From Verrucomicrobiia bacterium (GTDB lineage: Bacteria; Verrucomicrobiota; Verrucomicrobiia; Verrucomicrobiales; Akkermansiaceae): a DNA stretch of 64,000 nucleotides. Position numbers and translations under genes: made by a program. The stretch lies in the NCBI GenBank assembly GCA_030432565.1, contig JAUIGV010000001.1:248001-312000 (forward strand), written 5' to 3'. The notes below the pieces were generated by a model, which worked only from the letters and a program-made list of their open reading frames with translations, was not told where the DNA came from and did no database searches. Of this stretch, positions 46,627 through 56,959 are shown in pieces (the first letter of the stretch is position 1; each line of letters begins with the position of its first letter).

Positions 46627-47292
46627 CTATGGTGTCTTCCCAACCCCGCTCGTTTTGGTTGCTTGTTGTTCCTTGAATTGGGGATTTGGTTTCGCATAGG
46701 GAAGGCGGGCAATTTCAGTGATCGAGAAATAGGTGTCGAGAGCGGTGGAGGCTACGGTGCCAAGCTCTGTGAGATCGAGCGAGCCGTCTTTTTTGATGGT
46801 GTGTTCGGGAAGATCGATGAGTTTGACGCGCCCTATTATGAGCTTTGTATCGTTTGATGGGATATCGATGATTTCCTCGAGGGCGAGTCCGATGCGGAGT
46901 GGGCTTTCCTTTACGAATGGTGATTCAAAGCCGGTGTGATGAAATTCCGTAAGGCCCGTCGCTTCGAATTCAGAGATGGTGGATGGGTAGCGGGCCGAGC
47001 ATTGGTGGGCATGTTTTAAGATCCCGGCGGTGATGTGATTAAGGCTCCATTCCTGCGTATCGAGAATGTTCTTCAAAGTGTGCCGATCCACGGTGTCGGG
47101 GCGGGTGACCATTCCGAGCAAAACAGGATTGGAACCAAGGTGCGTGACACTCGAGAATGGTGCGAGATTCGAGTGTCCGGTGGCGGAACGGGTGCCGACG
47201 AGGCAGATTGGTTTGGGGCCTGGAAGAGTGGTGGCAAGTTGGACGCGGGGAAGTTTATCCATGGCCTCCAGGTCCGCTGTTGAAATGATCAT
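46627..47292 (-). CDS. Flavin reductase family protein
   Basis: The ATG at 47292 (IISTADLEAMDKLPRVQLAT) gives 221 aa; the longer ORF adds an unlikely 38-residue leader. The split-barrel pattern is visible: PGPKPICLVGTRSATGHSNL, APFSSVTHLGSNPVLLGMVT and the DTVDRHTLKNI segment. It resembles the second gene at 37196 in fold but differs in detail. A role in flavin-dependent redox is likely. The substrate is unknown. Confidence 0.82.
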   Translation of the reverse strand: MIISTADLEAMDKLPRVQLATTLPGPKPICLVGTRSATGHSNLAPFSSVTHLGSNPVLLGMVTRPDTVDRHTLKNILDTQEWSLNHITAGILKHAHQCSARYPSTISEFEATGLTEFHHTGFESPFVKESPLRIGLALEEIIDIPSNDTKLIIGRVKLIDLPEHTIKKDGSLDLTELGTVASTALDTYFSITEIARLPYAKPNPQFKEQQATKTSGVGKTP

Positions 47293-47421
47293 GGCGGAAC
47301 CTCGGGCTGATTGAACAGGAGGCAAGTTTGACTTTTTGCGTGAACGGAGTTGTCGAATTACAAATCGCTCTGTCAGTTTGATCCAAGGGAGGGGAGCAAC
47401 GGCCATCGAGTGCGTTCAGGG

Positions 47422-50400
47422 CTATTCAATGAGAACCCGCAGCCGGAAGAATTGACGGGGTGTTGTTGAAAAAGGTCTCGTGCTTCGCCAGATGGAGGTC
47501 GCTGTCCCATCACCATTTGAAACCCGTTGATGAAGGACGATGTCTGCGGCGAGGTTGGACCAGTTTTCCAAATCGAGAGATACTTGAGCGCTGGCTTCGA
47601 CCTCGTCCGTCCCTACCTTGTGGGTGACGGTGTAGGTGGGGAAGATTTGCCCGAGCTCAACCATTGTTCCATATTCGAGATTGGGTTGTGTGTCTCCAAA
47701 GGTCCCGTCCGAGGTGCCCAAATAATACTCAATCAACGCGGGAACTCCATCGAGGTCGGCGTCAGCAGTGGCATCGCCAACGAAGGCCGGGCAGACATCA
47801 TTGGTGCCGGGGTTGCCCCCACGCAATGCGCTTGCTCTCCAGCTTGAAGCGAGGTTGTGATCCGGGAGTGATTCCGGACTCACCAGAACGAGGCTAAAGT
47901 CATCGCCATCGGCTTCTTCCGGCCACGGGGAACTATCACCGTAGGTGAAGGATTGAATGATGATGCCAGTGTTGTTTTGCAAGGTGATGAGTTCACCTCC
48001 GTTGCTCAAGACCGTGCCGTTTTCGAATTCGCCGGCAATCGGGAGGCCGGTGCCATAGCGGGCTTCGAAGGCCACCCGGTTTGCCACAACGAGGATGTGC
48101 TCGCCCGGTGCCAGGGTGGTGGCACCAGGGAAAGTGAAGTCAATGCCATCGGTGAAGCGGGTCCCGCTGAGGTCGAGCGAGCTGGCTCCCACATTAAGGA
48201 GTTCGATGAATTCAGTGTCTTCAACCTGACCGGCCGGGTTGTAGAAGAGTTCCGAGACGACGAGTTTATCGGGGCCGGGGGTGTCAGGTCCGCCCGTGCG
48301 TGTGACAGTGATGCTATCAGTTCCGACAGGGTTGCCCCGGCTGTCGAAGGCTTCGAGAGTGATGGCATTGCTGCCAATCCCCAGGGTGAGAGGAATCTCC
48401 CAGTCATCGGTGGTTTTCCACGTCGTGTCCAGGACGGTGCCGTTTGAGAGGCGGATCTCGTTCACGTTTACCCAGCCTGTACCCTCCAAAATGACAGGGC
48501 TGTCCGAGGTGGTCAGATTGTTTCCGCCGTTGGTGGTGATGGCGAACGAGACCTGGGGAACTTGCGAGTTAACTTGGCTCAAGATGTAATTTGAGCGACT
48601 GTTGATGTAGCCCAGGTCGTCAGAAAAGACATTGCCTCCGGGAACACACTCATCGAAGTGGCTTGTCCACGGGGCCATCCACGACTGGTTGTAAACGGTT
48701 GTGCAGATCTCATGGAGGTGGGCGAGGTAGGCACGCCGGTAGCTTTGATTCGCAACAATGCGGTTGAGCTCCCGGTTTTCGAAAATGTTGCGGGTGGCAC
48801 TGAAAGCGAAATCAAGATCGTGTGGGAAGTAGAGGATTTTGCCATCGGGGCGACCATAAAATTGACCGTTGTGTCTGGAGTTAGAATAGAAGGAATCTCC
48901 CGCTCCAGTGGCGCAAGAGTAGGCGAGCGCCCGCAGCCATTGATCAACGTCGAGGACGTCGGCCACGCTTGCGTTAAAGTCAGCACTTGATTTGCTAAAC
49001 TGCTTGCCGAGCGTCATCGCAGGCAGGTAGTCATCAAATTCCTGGTTGTTCTTGATGAGGTAGGTCCAGCGATAAGCCTCGGGGTCATCGCCCATGTTGT
49101 TGATGTCCCTGCCAAGAACGTTATCGGGTTGGGGAACTTTGTAACCGCCAGCGTCTGTCGTGGTAGGATAGTAAACAAGCTCGTATTCGTATACGGTGCC
49201 ATCGCTGCCGTCTTCAAACTGATCTTCCAAAAAGACGGAGCCAAAGCGGGCCATTTGCAGCACTGCGGCGCTGGTGTGGATGGGATTTGGTGAAATGACA
49301 TAGGCGAGGTCGTTAAACTCCCCCGGCACACCGCCCGATGAGGTGGCCATGAGGTCAAAGAGGATTTCGCGTTGCCCCACGACCTGGCCTTCCGACCGGT
49401 CGATGGCCACGCTTCGGTGAACGTTGCGAAAGAGCTGGTCAGAGGGGAATCCAAGGTTGAAGCCAACCCGGTTTACTTGACCGCGGGCTCGCTGAGAACC
49501 CTTGATGCGGACCCCGGCATCGTAATAGGGCTTGTTTTCGCGGTCGATGACGGTGCAGGGAACCCGTCCGTTGCTCATGAGATTTCGGGGGGTGAACATC
49601 CAGGTGAGATCGGCGGGGTCCATCACGATGCGGATGTTGTTGATGCAGCCGGTGGTGGCGGCACGGCCGTCTTCGACCTCATACATGGCCCGGGAGTCCG
49701 GTCCGCCGGCCGGAATGAAGGTGCTGGCTCCGAGGTCATCGGTGGCTGTTAGATAAAATTGTACGACATTCCCTGTACTTTGGCCGGGAATTGTTCCCTC
49801 CCACTTTGAGGTGGTGCCAATCCGGGACATGGCCACATTGGTGAACGCACCTCCTTCGATCCGGTAGTTTAGAATCAGAGAACCCACACCGTCGGCATCG
49901 AATACATCAGCGCTCACGGTGACACTTTCTCCGGGTGCAGGGACAACAGGTGAATGGGTGAGGTTTTCCGACGTCGGTCCGGCGTTTGTGACGAGTGTGG
50001 AATTGGGTGCGCCCGGAGTGCCGAAGATCTCCGGTCTCTCGAGGTGGAAGGTGTGTGGAATACGATTGAAGTAGAGGCGGGTGTGAAGAAGGTGGCTTCC
50101 GCTCAACCAACGGGCGCGGAAGGAAACTTCGTATTCCCGTCCGTTGCTGACGCTGCGATTATTGGCGAGGGTGGCTTCAACATGGTTGTGCTGGTGTTCC
50201 GTCGAGCCGATGGCTTTGAGGTAGAGGACGTTTCCTCCTCCATCGGGGTCGGGGACGATTTCGACATCACGGTGGTTTCCAAGTGCCCTCCAGGAGTTGA
50301 GGTTGTCAAAGGTTCCGTTGCTAATCATGGCTACGGCAGCGCCATCCGGGTTTTCGGTGACGGTGAGGTCATCGAGTAGGATCTCTCCTTCTTCGAGCAT

Positions 50401-53400
50401 ACCAAAGATGAACTCGCGCCATTGGCCATCGTTTCCGACGGGACTGGAGGATGCGGTGGCGCGGAAGGTGTAGGTTTGCCATGAGGTTCTTGAAAGTTCA
50501 TCACTGGCGGCCCAGGCGGCGGGCATGGAGTTGTCGGCGTCCGGATCAATGAGTTCGATGGTCGAGCCCAGGGCATCGGCTTTGTCGGGCCATCTGCCCC
50601 CGTCGAAGTAGCGAAGAGTGTCGACTGGATTGTTGTTTCGGTCTCGCAGGGTGATCGTTTCGCTGCGGCGGCTCAGGCTCCCCTCAAATGGTCCGAGAGC
50701 CGTAATGCCCGGATGCTGGGTGGCAAGGGTGGCGGGGTCGTTCGCGATGACGAGGAAGGCCCCGGCAGCGAGGGTGGTGTTTTCCGGAAAGGTGAAGTTA
50801 ATACCCTCGCCGAAGTCCCAAGATGAAAGGTCGACGCTTTCGCTTCCGCGGTTGTAGAGCTCAATCCACTGGGTGTTGCCGGGGCGGGATGGGAGTGGGG
50901 GAAGGCCGGGGTCGAGGATGAATTGGGCTTCTGCTTCAAGATCAAAAGCGATGTCACTGCTTCCAATGGTGCGTTGGTGAACCTCGACCGAGATGCGATT
51001 TGTTCCGGCGACAGCGGTGCCCGGAGGCACGGGGATTGGGGAGAATTCAGACCATTCGGCATCTCCCACAGAGCCACTGGCGAGAGTGGAAGAATCGACA
51101 TCGCCCTCAGGCATTTGGAAGCGGTCCAATTCCACTCCGTTGAGATAAAAGATAGCGCCATCGTCGATACGATGTCTCAGGTTTAGTGTTTCGAGATCAC
51201 CGGCCTCTTGGGCGGTGAGGGTGAAATCAGTTTCGAAATAATAGGTCACCACTCGAGGGAAATTACCGGCGGGGTTGGATAGGGTTGCAGTGTTTAGCCC
51301 GGTATCGTAGGCGAGGAAGGTTGCTCCTGATTGCCAATTGCCGCCTACCGGGTGATTGTTGGCGGCCCAGTCGGAAGCGAGTGAATCGCCACTTTCATTG
51401 TAGCGCCACGTTGCTCCCGAGGTGACGAGCGAGCTACTTTCGATGGTCGGGGGCACGCCGGGATCGGAATCGAGAATGGGTGGGTTGTAGCAGATCTCGT
51501 TGATGACAATGTCGGTTTCGAACTCGAAGGAATTGGCCGAGCCTGGAGTCTTTACGTTCGGAAAAATCCACTGTCCGGGATATTGTGGGCTGAGGCCGCG
51601 AAGGCGGTTGGTGATTTCCTGTCCGTCGGCCAGGGCATTGCCGTTTGATGAGAGCAGAAAGACCTTGTCCCCGGCGATCGGGATGACACCAAGGGCGTTT
51701 TGATCGAGGAGAAGAATTCCGCCGGGATTCAGAGTGGTCGAGGGGAGCGGGATCAAAGTGGTGCTGGAGCCTTCAATTTGAACGGAGTAACCGTTCGTGG
51801 TGATGGGGGAAGTGCCGGGGTTGATCACTTCGACGAAAAAGTCGGCCGACCCGGCAGCGGGGATTTCGTTGAGGGCGAGTTCATTAATGGTGTTTGGATC
51901 CTCCGGGGTTTCGGTTCCCTCAAGCGTGGCTGCAAATGAAGTCGAGGTGTTGCCGGAAGCCGGGTGCAGGGAGATCGCGAGGACGTTGGGACCGCTTTGA
52001 AGTGCGGCCCCGGGGATGGTGACGAAGCCCGAAGTGGACGGGGATGATACATCACTCAGGGCTTTGCTCGAGTGGGAGATCGCTCCGGCTGGCATATTGA
52101 TGCGCTGGATTTCAGTTCCATTGAGATACACGACTGCTCCGTCGGCGACGAGTTGGTTCAAACGGACCGAGGTGTTGGCGGGATTCCCGGTGAAATTGAA
52201 CGTTTGGCGGAAGTAAGAGGTGGCTCCGTTGTCGTTGATCGGAGTGGTCACGGCCGAGCCGGGGAAAGCGGTGTCGAGGCCATATCTCGATTCGAGATAA
52301 GCACCGACCGCTTCGAACTCGGTCGGTGTCAGCTCGTCTTCGTAAATAAGAAGTTCGGCGATATCTCCGTCGAATCCACCGCTTCCGCCGAAGTGATTTC
52401 CAATCACGATGGGTTGGGGATTGAGCGCGGCTCCGGTATCACCATCGGTGGATTCGAGCACGCCATCGATCCAGAGTTCGAATTGGTCGGAAGTCCGGTT
52501 GCGTCGAATCGCGACGATTTGATAGTCACTGGTGGAGATGGAGGTCGACGAGATGGGGCCACCCAGCCCGGAGCCGTTGTCATAGCGTTTTTGAAAGGTA
52601 AAGCGTCCGCCATCTGATTTGAGCGATGTGAGCGGGTTCCCGCCGCCGGCAGTCTCCCGATCCCAAATGTAGGGTCCGCTTCCATTGGTGATCCCGCCGT
52701 TTCCGGGAGTGGAGTTGGCTTTCACGACGGCAAAGAAGACGAAGCCGGAGGTTCCTCCGATTCCCGGCGCGACGGAAGTACGAAGGGCATCGTTGCCATC
52801 AAATCGGACTGCGGGTTCTCCCGATGGGGTGGCATTGGTTGCGAAGCTGGGATTGCCGGTGGCGGTGGCAGTTTGCGTTTGTCCGTCGGCCGTGGCGGTG
52901 TCGGGCCAGGAAGAGACAGTCTGACCGTTGCTGAGAGTGAGGTCGCTGGCGCGGAAGCGTTCGACGAGGTGGTCGGTCACGGTGAGCGAAGCCGGGCCGC
53001 CGCCTGCGTCCGTGCCAAAAAGGGTTTCGCCGGAAGTCCAGCTGGAGTCGTCAAAGCCGGAGGTGTTCCATTCTGGAGGTGGGTTGTTTCCGGAGTCATC
53101 GAATTTCCACGGAGCGTCATTTGCGACGAAGACGTAGGGGATCGGGCTGCCGGCCTGCGGGAAGTTTGCGGCTCCCGGAGTGCCCCCGATTTGCGAGCTG
53201 CTTCTCCACGAGGAGCTCTTCCCCGATAGAAGGGAATTTTCAATTTTGGCAAGCGTGGCTCCCGACCCATCCGGGCCGACGGGCCATTGGCCGGAGTCGG
53301 AGTAGTCGACCTCGTCCATGAGTCTTTCCGAGCGGCTTCTGAGCCTGATGGTTTCTCCGCCATTGGCGAGGCTGCCGGTGAATGGTCCTGCAACATCGAG

Positions 53401-53670
53401 ACCGGCGAGAGCCGGGTTGGAAGGATCTCTGGCAATCAGAAAGTAGCCGCCGCCGGGAATGATTGTTCCCTCGGGGATGGTGAAATTGACTCCGCCCGTG
53501 ATCTTCCAGCCGGAAAAGTCGACGTTGATGGCCATCTGGTTGTGGACCTCAATCCACTCAAGATCTTCGGACGCTCCTTGCGGGTTGTAGTTGATTTCGT
53601 TGAAGGTCACTACGCTGTCGGAAGCATTTAATGATTGCACCAGTGCGAGAAAGAGGAGTGTTTTTTTCAT
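47422..53670 (-). CDS. Giant secreted lamin-tail/CotH protein
   Basis: The 2,082-aa product has a signal peptide (MKKTLLFLALVQSLNA). Lamin-tail (LTD) modules lie around residues 18-165 (TFNEINYNPQGASEDLEWIE), ~595-715, ~720-1050 (with an internal beta insert) and ~1800-1950 (VVSELFYNPAGQVEDTEFIE). A LamG-like domain spans ~235-460. An Ig-like segment at ~1235-1310 precedes a CotH kinase-like domain at ~1330-1680 (RIKGSQRARGQVNRVGFNLG, ILYFPHDLDFAFSATRNIFE). CotH proteins include spore-coat and other extracellular protein kinases. The end carries a calcium-repeat-like DADLDGVPALIEYYLG and a terminal QFFRLRV motif. It is probably a surface or secreted polymer-associated protein. Confidence 0.88.
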   Translation of the reverse strand: MKKTLLFLALVQSLNASDSVVTFNEINYNPQGASEDLEWIEVHNQMAINVDFSGWKITGGVNFTIPEGTIIPGGGYFLIARDPSNPALAGLDVAGPFTGSLANGGETIRLRSRSERLMDEVDYSDSGQWPVGPDGSGATLAKIENSLLSGKSSSWRSSSQIGGTPGAANFPQAGSPIPYVFVANDAPWKFDDSGNNPPPEWNTSGFDDSSWTSGETLFGTDAGGGPASLTVTDHLVERFRASDLTLSNGQTVSSWPDTATADGQTQTATATGNPSFATNATPSGEPAVRFDGNDALRTSVAPGIGGTSGFVFFAVVKANSTPGNGGITNGSGPYIWDRETAGGGNPLTSLKSDGGRFTFQKRYDNGSGLGGPISSTSISTSDYQIVAIRRNRTSDQFELWIDGVLESTDGDTGAALNPQPIVIGNHFGGSGGFDGDIAELLIYEDELTPTEFEAVGAYLESRYGLDTAFPGSAVTTPINDNGATSYFRQTFNFTGNPANTSVRLNQLVADGAVVYLNGTEIQRINMPAGAISHSSKALSDVSSPSTSGFVTIPGAALQSGPNVLAISLHPASGNTSTSFAATLEGTETPEDPNTINELALNEIPAAGSADFFVEVINPGTSPITTNGYSVQIEGSSTTLIPLPSTTLNPGGILLLDQNALGVIPIAGDKVFLLSSNGNALADGQEITNRLRGLSPQYPGQWIFPNVKTPGSANSFEFETDIVINEICYNPPILDSDPGVPPTIESSSLVTSGATWRYNESGDSLASDWAANNHPVGGNWQSGATFLAYDTGLNTATLSNPAGNFPRVVTYYFETDFTLTAQEAGDLETLNLRHRIDDGAIFYLNGVELDRFQMPEGDVDSSTLASGSVGDAEWSEFSPIPVPPGTAVAGTNRISVEVHQRTIGSSDIAFDLEAEAQFILDPGLPPLPSRPGNTQWIELYNRGSESVDLSSWDFGEGINFTFPENTTLAAGAFLVIANDPATLATQHPGITALGPFEGSLSRRSETITLRDRNNNPVDTLRYFDGGRWPDKADALGSTIELIDPDADNSMPAAWAASDELSRTSWQTYTFRATASSSPVGNDGQWREFIFGMLEEGEILLDDLTVTENPDGAAVAMISNGTFDNLNSWRALGNHRDVEIVPDPDGGGNVLYLKAIGSTEHQHNHVEATLANNRSVSNGREYEVSFRARWLSGSHLLHTRLYFNRIPHTFHLERPEIFGTPGAPNSTLVTNAGPTSENLTHSPVVPAPGESVTVSADVFDADGVGSLILNYRIEGGAFTNVAMSRIGTTSKWEGTIPGQSTGNVVQFYLTATDDLGASTFIPAGGPDSRAMYEVEDGRAATTGCINNIRIVMDPADLTWMFTPRNLMSNGRVPCTVIDRENKPYYDAGVRIKGSQRARGQVNRVGFNLGFPSDQLFRNVHRSVAIDRSEGQVVGQREILFDLMATSSGGVPGEFNDLAYVISPNPIHTSAAVLQMARFGSVFLEDQFEDGSDGTVYEYELVYYPTTTDAGGYKVPQPDNVLGRDINNMGDDPEAYRWTYLIKNNQEFDDYLPAMTLGKQFSKSSADFNASVADVLDVDQWLRALAYSCATGAGDSFYSNSRHNGQFYGRPDGKILYFPHDLDFAFSATRNIFENRELNRIVANQSYRRAYLAHLHEICTTVYNQSWMAPWTSHFDECVPGGNVFSDDLGYINSRSNYILSQVNSQVPQVSFAITTNGGNNLTTSDSPVILEGTGWVNVNEIRLSNGTVLDTTWKTTDDWEIPLTLGIGSNAITLEAFDSRGNPVGTDSITVTRTGGPDTPGPDKLVVSELFYNPAGQVEDTEFIELLNVGASSLDLSGTRFTDGIDFTFPGATTLAPGEHILVVANRVAFEARYGTGLPIAGEFENGTVLSNGGELITLQNNTGIIIQSFTYGDSSPWPEEADGDDFSLVLVSPESLPDHNLASSWRASALRGGNPGTNDVCPAFVGDATADADLDGVPALIEYYLGTSDGTFGDTQPNLEYGTMVELGQIFPTYTVTHKVGTDEVEASAQVSLDLENWSNLAADIVLHQRVSNGDGTATSIWRSTRPFSTTPRQFFRLRVLIE

Positions 53671-53687
53671 ACGTGTGGAAAGGAAGC

Positions 53688-53715
53688 GGGCGGCCCTCCA
53701 TTCTGAGGGCCGCCC
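53688..53715 (-). terminator. Strong 11-bp hairpin between two secreted-protein genes
   Basis: GGGCGGCCCTC-CATTCT-GAGGGCCGCCC is a perfect 11-bp GC-rich stem. The minus-strand flank after it is GCTTCCTTTCC and not a clean T-run, so termination may be partial. Confidence 0.6.
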
Positions 53716-53751
53716 GTGATTCGTAAAGAAGGGAAATCGTTTCGAAGAAGA

Positions 53752-56094
53752 TTACTCCTCGATGCGGTAAAATTCCTTCAGGTCACTGGTCTCGAAGGCG
53801 GGAATGATGGCCTGACCACCGCCTGCGACGTCGGTTGTCACCGAGAGTGGCGGATCCAATGGAAGGAAGTTGCCGATCAGGTTGGGCGATTTGGTCACCT
53901 GATATGTTGTCTGGGGCCTGCCTCGAAATCCGATGGCGAACCGTCCGTCTGCAAGGAGAATTTGGTTGGTGATGAGAATCTGGCCGGGAGGGACTCCGGT
54001 CGCTACTTCATTACTGAGTGCATACATGTGGAAGCTACCGCTGACTGCGGGGCCGCAAGGTTGGGTGTTTGCGGCGATGACGAGTTCGGTCCCCTGGGCG
54101 GTGTATTGGTAGGTCAGGTAGTAGGCATCATGGAGATTTCCGGAGCCGGTCAAAATGCCCGGACGGTCCAGTGGCATGGAGCTGAATGGCTGAACGATTT
54201 CCGAGCCGTTGGTGAAGATCACGTCGATAGGGCGCCCGGCTCCTTCCGTGTCCCAGAGGCGGCTGTAGATCCTGAGATCATAGGTGGTGCCTGGGGTTAA
54301 TCCGGACAGCGTAAAGGTCTGGCTGTTACCGGGGGCGGCTCCAGTGCCGGAGTAGGTGAAGGAGTTGAGTAGGGATTCAATCTCAGTATCGGCTCCAGCT
54401 TCGAGTGGAAGCCAGTCACCCGGATTATTGACGATGGCACTGAAGTTGGTTCCATTGGTATCCCACAGAAAGTTGGCCGGCTGGATGTTGGGGTCGAGCG
54501 GATCAAAGGAAACTCCATTGACGGTGGCAGTTTGCCCTCCGCTCACGAGATGAGTGTAGGTTTTCGAGGAATCGATTCCACTGCTGGCGGCATCGGTGAT
54601 AGGGACAATGGCGACCGGTCCCACGGGTCCGGGGAGGTCGTTGGCATCAAACGGGCTTGAGCTGTAGGTGATTTCCCAGCTGTCGATGGCATAATCGCCA
54701 TCGGTATCACAGAGGGTCGGATCTGTGCCGGTGTCGTTCATGTCAACTAGGGTGCCGGTGTTGGTTTCGACTTCGTCGCTGAGTCCATCGAGGTCAGTAT
54801 CGGGGTTGGTTGGATCGGTCGTCGGGCGGCTCCCGGAGGGATTGATTTCCTCGTTGTCGCTCAGGTTGTCGTTATCGGTGTCGCTCTCGGTGGGGTCGAT
54901 GTCGGGATACAGCAGGCTGGCTTCCAGTTCTTCGGCATCGCTGAGTCCGTCGGAGTCGAAGTCCTCGTTGCCGGTGACGGCGGAGAGATCGGTGAGATTT
55001 CCGGCCCAGCGTTGTTCCCAGTCATCCGTGAGATTGTCGAAGTCGTCGTCCTTGTTGAGACTTAGGGTGAGAATTCGTTCCAAAGATTCAGTCCCGGTGC
55101 CTTGGACGCGGATGGAGTATAACTGGCCGTCCACGGAATTTCCTCCGGTGAAATCAAAATTTCCGATCTCGAGGCGACCGCCGGTGATTTGGAATTTATC
55201 ATTGTCGGTGTCCCCATCTCCGGCCACCAAGGTAAAGGTTGAGGTGTCGGGGTTTTCCTGGAAGGTCGCGGAAAGGTCTCCGATGAGGCTTCCCTGCGGT
55301 GCTCCGGAAGCAAAGGAATTTCCGCTGAGCTCAAATCGATAGTCGCTCTGCGTGATGGTTGAGATTGCCACATTGTCCAGAAGAGTACTCTCCAGGTTCC
55401 CGATTTCGAAATAGAGTTCTCCCGAATTATTATCCCAGGTGAATCCCGTACCGTTATAGACTTCCGTGCCATCGACGGTGGCTACGACGTCGATATTGCC
55501 ACCATCATCAAAGGTGCTGAAGCTGAAATCAACCACGACATGGCGGGTTCCGATCGTCGGAGTGAATGAACCCTGCGCGCCCAGTCCGGTGCCATTGTCA
55601 AAGACCTGGGTTCCGCCGTTGAAGCGAAAAAGCAACCCCACATCAGTTTCAGGTTCATTCACCCGGAAGCCCGGTTCACCTGTCCCTGGTCCACTGATAC
55701 CCATATTGACCGACACCCAGTTGTTGGAGTCGCTGTTTCCTGCGATCCAGTCGAATTCGACGCGAATCCCACCATCGGAAAGAATGAGCGGGCCTGTGGA
55801 AGGGGAAGCCCAATTGTGCCAGACTCCCGGAGTTGTGGTGTCATTGTCGGGATCCTGGTGGAAACGAATTCTACCCGTCCTGTTGTTCAGGAAGTTGAGC
55901 TGGTTTCCAGCGATGCCATGTTGGATCCGTGACGAGCGAATCTGGATGTCGGAAGCCACCCCGCTACGACGACCGGTTTGGTCCGATTGGTCGAGATTCC
56001 CGGTGTCCGGGGCATCGAAGGTGTCTTGCAAGAGGAGGGTCTGGGCTCCGGCGAGGCAGGAGCAGCCCATGAGAATTCCGAGAGCGGTTTTCAT
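53752..56094 (-). CDS. Secreted mosaic protein with cadherin-like and calcium-repeat modules
   Basis: The ATG at 56094 starts the signal peptide MKTALGILMGCSCLAGAQ, giving 780 aa. Residues ~20-240 are closely similar to the whole PEP-CTERM protein next door (DQSDQTGRRSGVASDIQIRS). Residues ~250-345 are cadherin-like (TFTLVAGDGDTDNDKFQI). Residues ~350-470 are thrombospondin-3-like calcium repeats (DTDNDNLSDNEEINPSG). Residues ~495-700 are a beta-sandwich shared with the gene at 57909 (YDLRIYSRLWDTEGAGRPID). The end is the YQVTKSPNL...EFYRIEE segment. It lies 46 bp after the PEP-CTERM gene and is likely co-transcribed. Confidence 0.8.
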   Translation of the reverse strand: MKTALGILMGCSCLAGAQTLLLQDTFDAPDTGNLDQSDQTGRRSGVASDIQIRSSRIQHGIAGNQLNFLNNRTGRIRFHQDPDNDTTTPGVWHNWASPSTGPLILSDGGIRVEFDWIAGNSDSNNWVSVNMGISGPGTGEPGFRVNEPETDVGLLFRFNGGTQVFDNGTGLGAQGSFTPTIGTRHVVVDFSFSTFDDGGNIDVVATVDGTEVYNGTGFTWDNNSGELYFEIGNLESTLLDNVAISTITQSDYRFELSGNSFASGAPQGSLIGDLSATFQENPDTSTFTLVAGDGDTDNDKFQITGGRLEIGNFDFTGGNSVDGQLYSIRVQGTGTESLERILTLSLNKDDDFDNLTDDWEQRWAGNLTDLSAVTGNEDFDSDGLSDAEELEASLLYPDIDPTESDTDNDNLSDNEEINPSGSRPTTDPTNPDTDLDGLSDEVETNTGTLVDMNDTGTDPTLCDTDGDYAIDSWEITYSSSPFDANDLPGPVGPVAIVPITDAASSGIDSSKTYTHLVSGGQTATVNGVSFDPLDPNIQPANFLWDTNGTNFSAIVNNPGDWLPLEAGADTEIESLLNSFTYSGTGAAPGNSQTFTLSGLTPGTTYDLRIYSRLWDTEGAGRPIDVIFTNGSEIVQPFSSMPLDRPGILTGSGNLHDAYYLTYQYTAQGTELVIAANTQPCGPAVSGSFHMYALSNEVATGVPPGQILITNQILLADGRFAIGFRGRPQTTYQVTKSPNLIGNFLPLDPPLSVTTDVAGGGQAIIPAFETSDLKEFYRIEE

Positions 56095-56140
56095 ACTGGT
56101 GTGTTTGTTTTGGGGGGAGGCAGAAAAGGGTAGCGACCAT

Positions 56141-56959
56141 TCAGTTTGAGCGACGGCGCCGGACAAGACCCGCAAGGCCTAGTAATGACATGAGCACAAC
56201 CGAAGGCTCGGGGATGGATGAGATTGTCACATTATCGAGCAAGGTGTTCTGCAAGTTGCCGATTTCGAAATAAAGCTCGCCGCCATTGTTATCCAGTGTG
56301 AAGGGGTTTCCATTATAGACCTCGGTGCCATCGACGTTCGCGATCAGGCCGACGTTTGTTCCGTCTGCAAAGGAATCGAGCGTGTAGTCGAAGGTGACCC
56401 GGCGGGTGCCGATGGTTGGAGAAAAAGAACCTTGTGCGGTTAAGTCGGCGCCGTTGTCGAAAAGCTGGGTTTCGCCGTTAAAGCGCAGGAGCATTCCGAT
56501 ATCAGTTTCCGGATGGTTCACCCGGAAGCCGGGTTCCGGAACTCCCGGCCCGCTGATGCCGAAATTGACGGAGACCCAGTTGTTTGTTGAGTTGTCGGTC
56601 ACGTTCCAGTCGAACGCGATGCGGAGATTTTGAGTTCCGAGAATGGTGGAGCCGGTAATGCCCGAGGCCCAGTCGTACCAGATGCCGGCCGTCCCGGTAT
56701 CATTGTCGGAATCATCATGGAAACGAATCCGACCGGTTCGGTTGTTGAGGAAGTTCAGCTGGTTTGAGACGATTCCATGCTGGATCCGGGAAGAGCGAAC
56801 TTGAATCCCCGGAACAAGGCCGGATCGACGGCCGGTTTGATCGGACTGATCCAGGTTGTTGATATCCGGTGCATTGAAATTGTCCTGAAAAAGGACCGTT
56901 CCGGAAACGAGTGAAGAGGAAAGGGCGAAACCGGCGATCAGAATCGAGTTTTTATTCAT
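56141..56959 (-). CDS. PEP-CTERM sorting domain protein
   Basis: The 272-aa product has a signal peptide (SILIAGFALSSSLVSGTV) and one large beta-sandwich (residues ~20-245) of the LamG/concanavalin type. It ends with IPEPSVVLMSLLGLAGLVRR and RRSN: a PEP motif, hydrophobic helix and arginine cluster, the classic PEP-CTERM signal. Such signals direct exosortase-dependent surface export. The exosortase is not in the window. The sandwich is nearly the same as the N-terminal module of the next gene. Confidence 0.9.
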   Translation of the reverse strand: MNKNSILIAGFALSSSLVSGTVLFQDNFNAPDINNLDQSDQTGRRSGLVPGIQVRSSRIQHGIVSNQLNFLNNRTGRIRFHDDSDNDTGTAGIWYDWASGITGSTILGTQNLRIAFDWNVTDNSTNNWVSVNFGISGPGVPEPGFRVNHPETDIGMLLRFNGETQLFDNGADLTAQGSFSPTIGTRRVTFDYTLDSFADGTNVGLIANVDGTEVYNGNPFTLDNNGGELYFEIGNLQNTLLDNVTISSIPEPSVVLMSLLGLAGLVRRRRSN

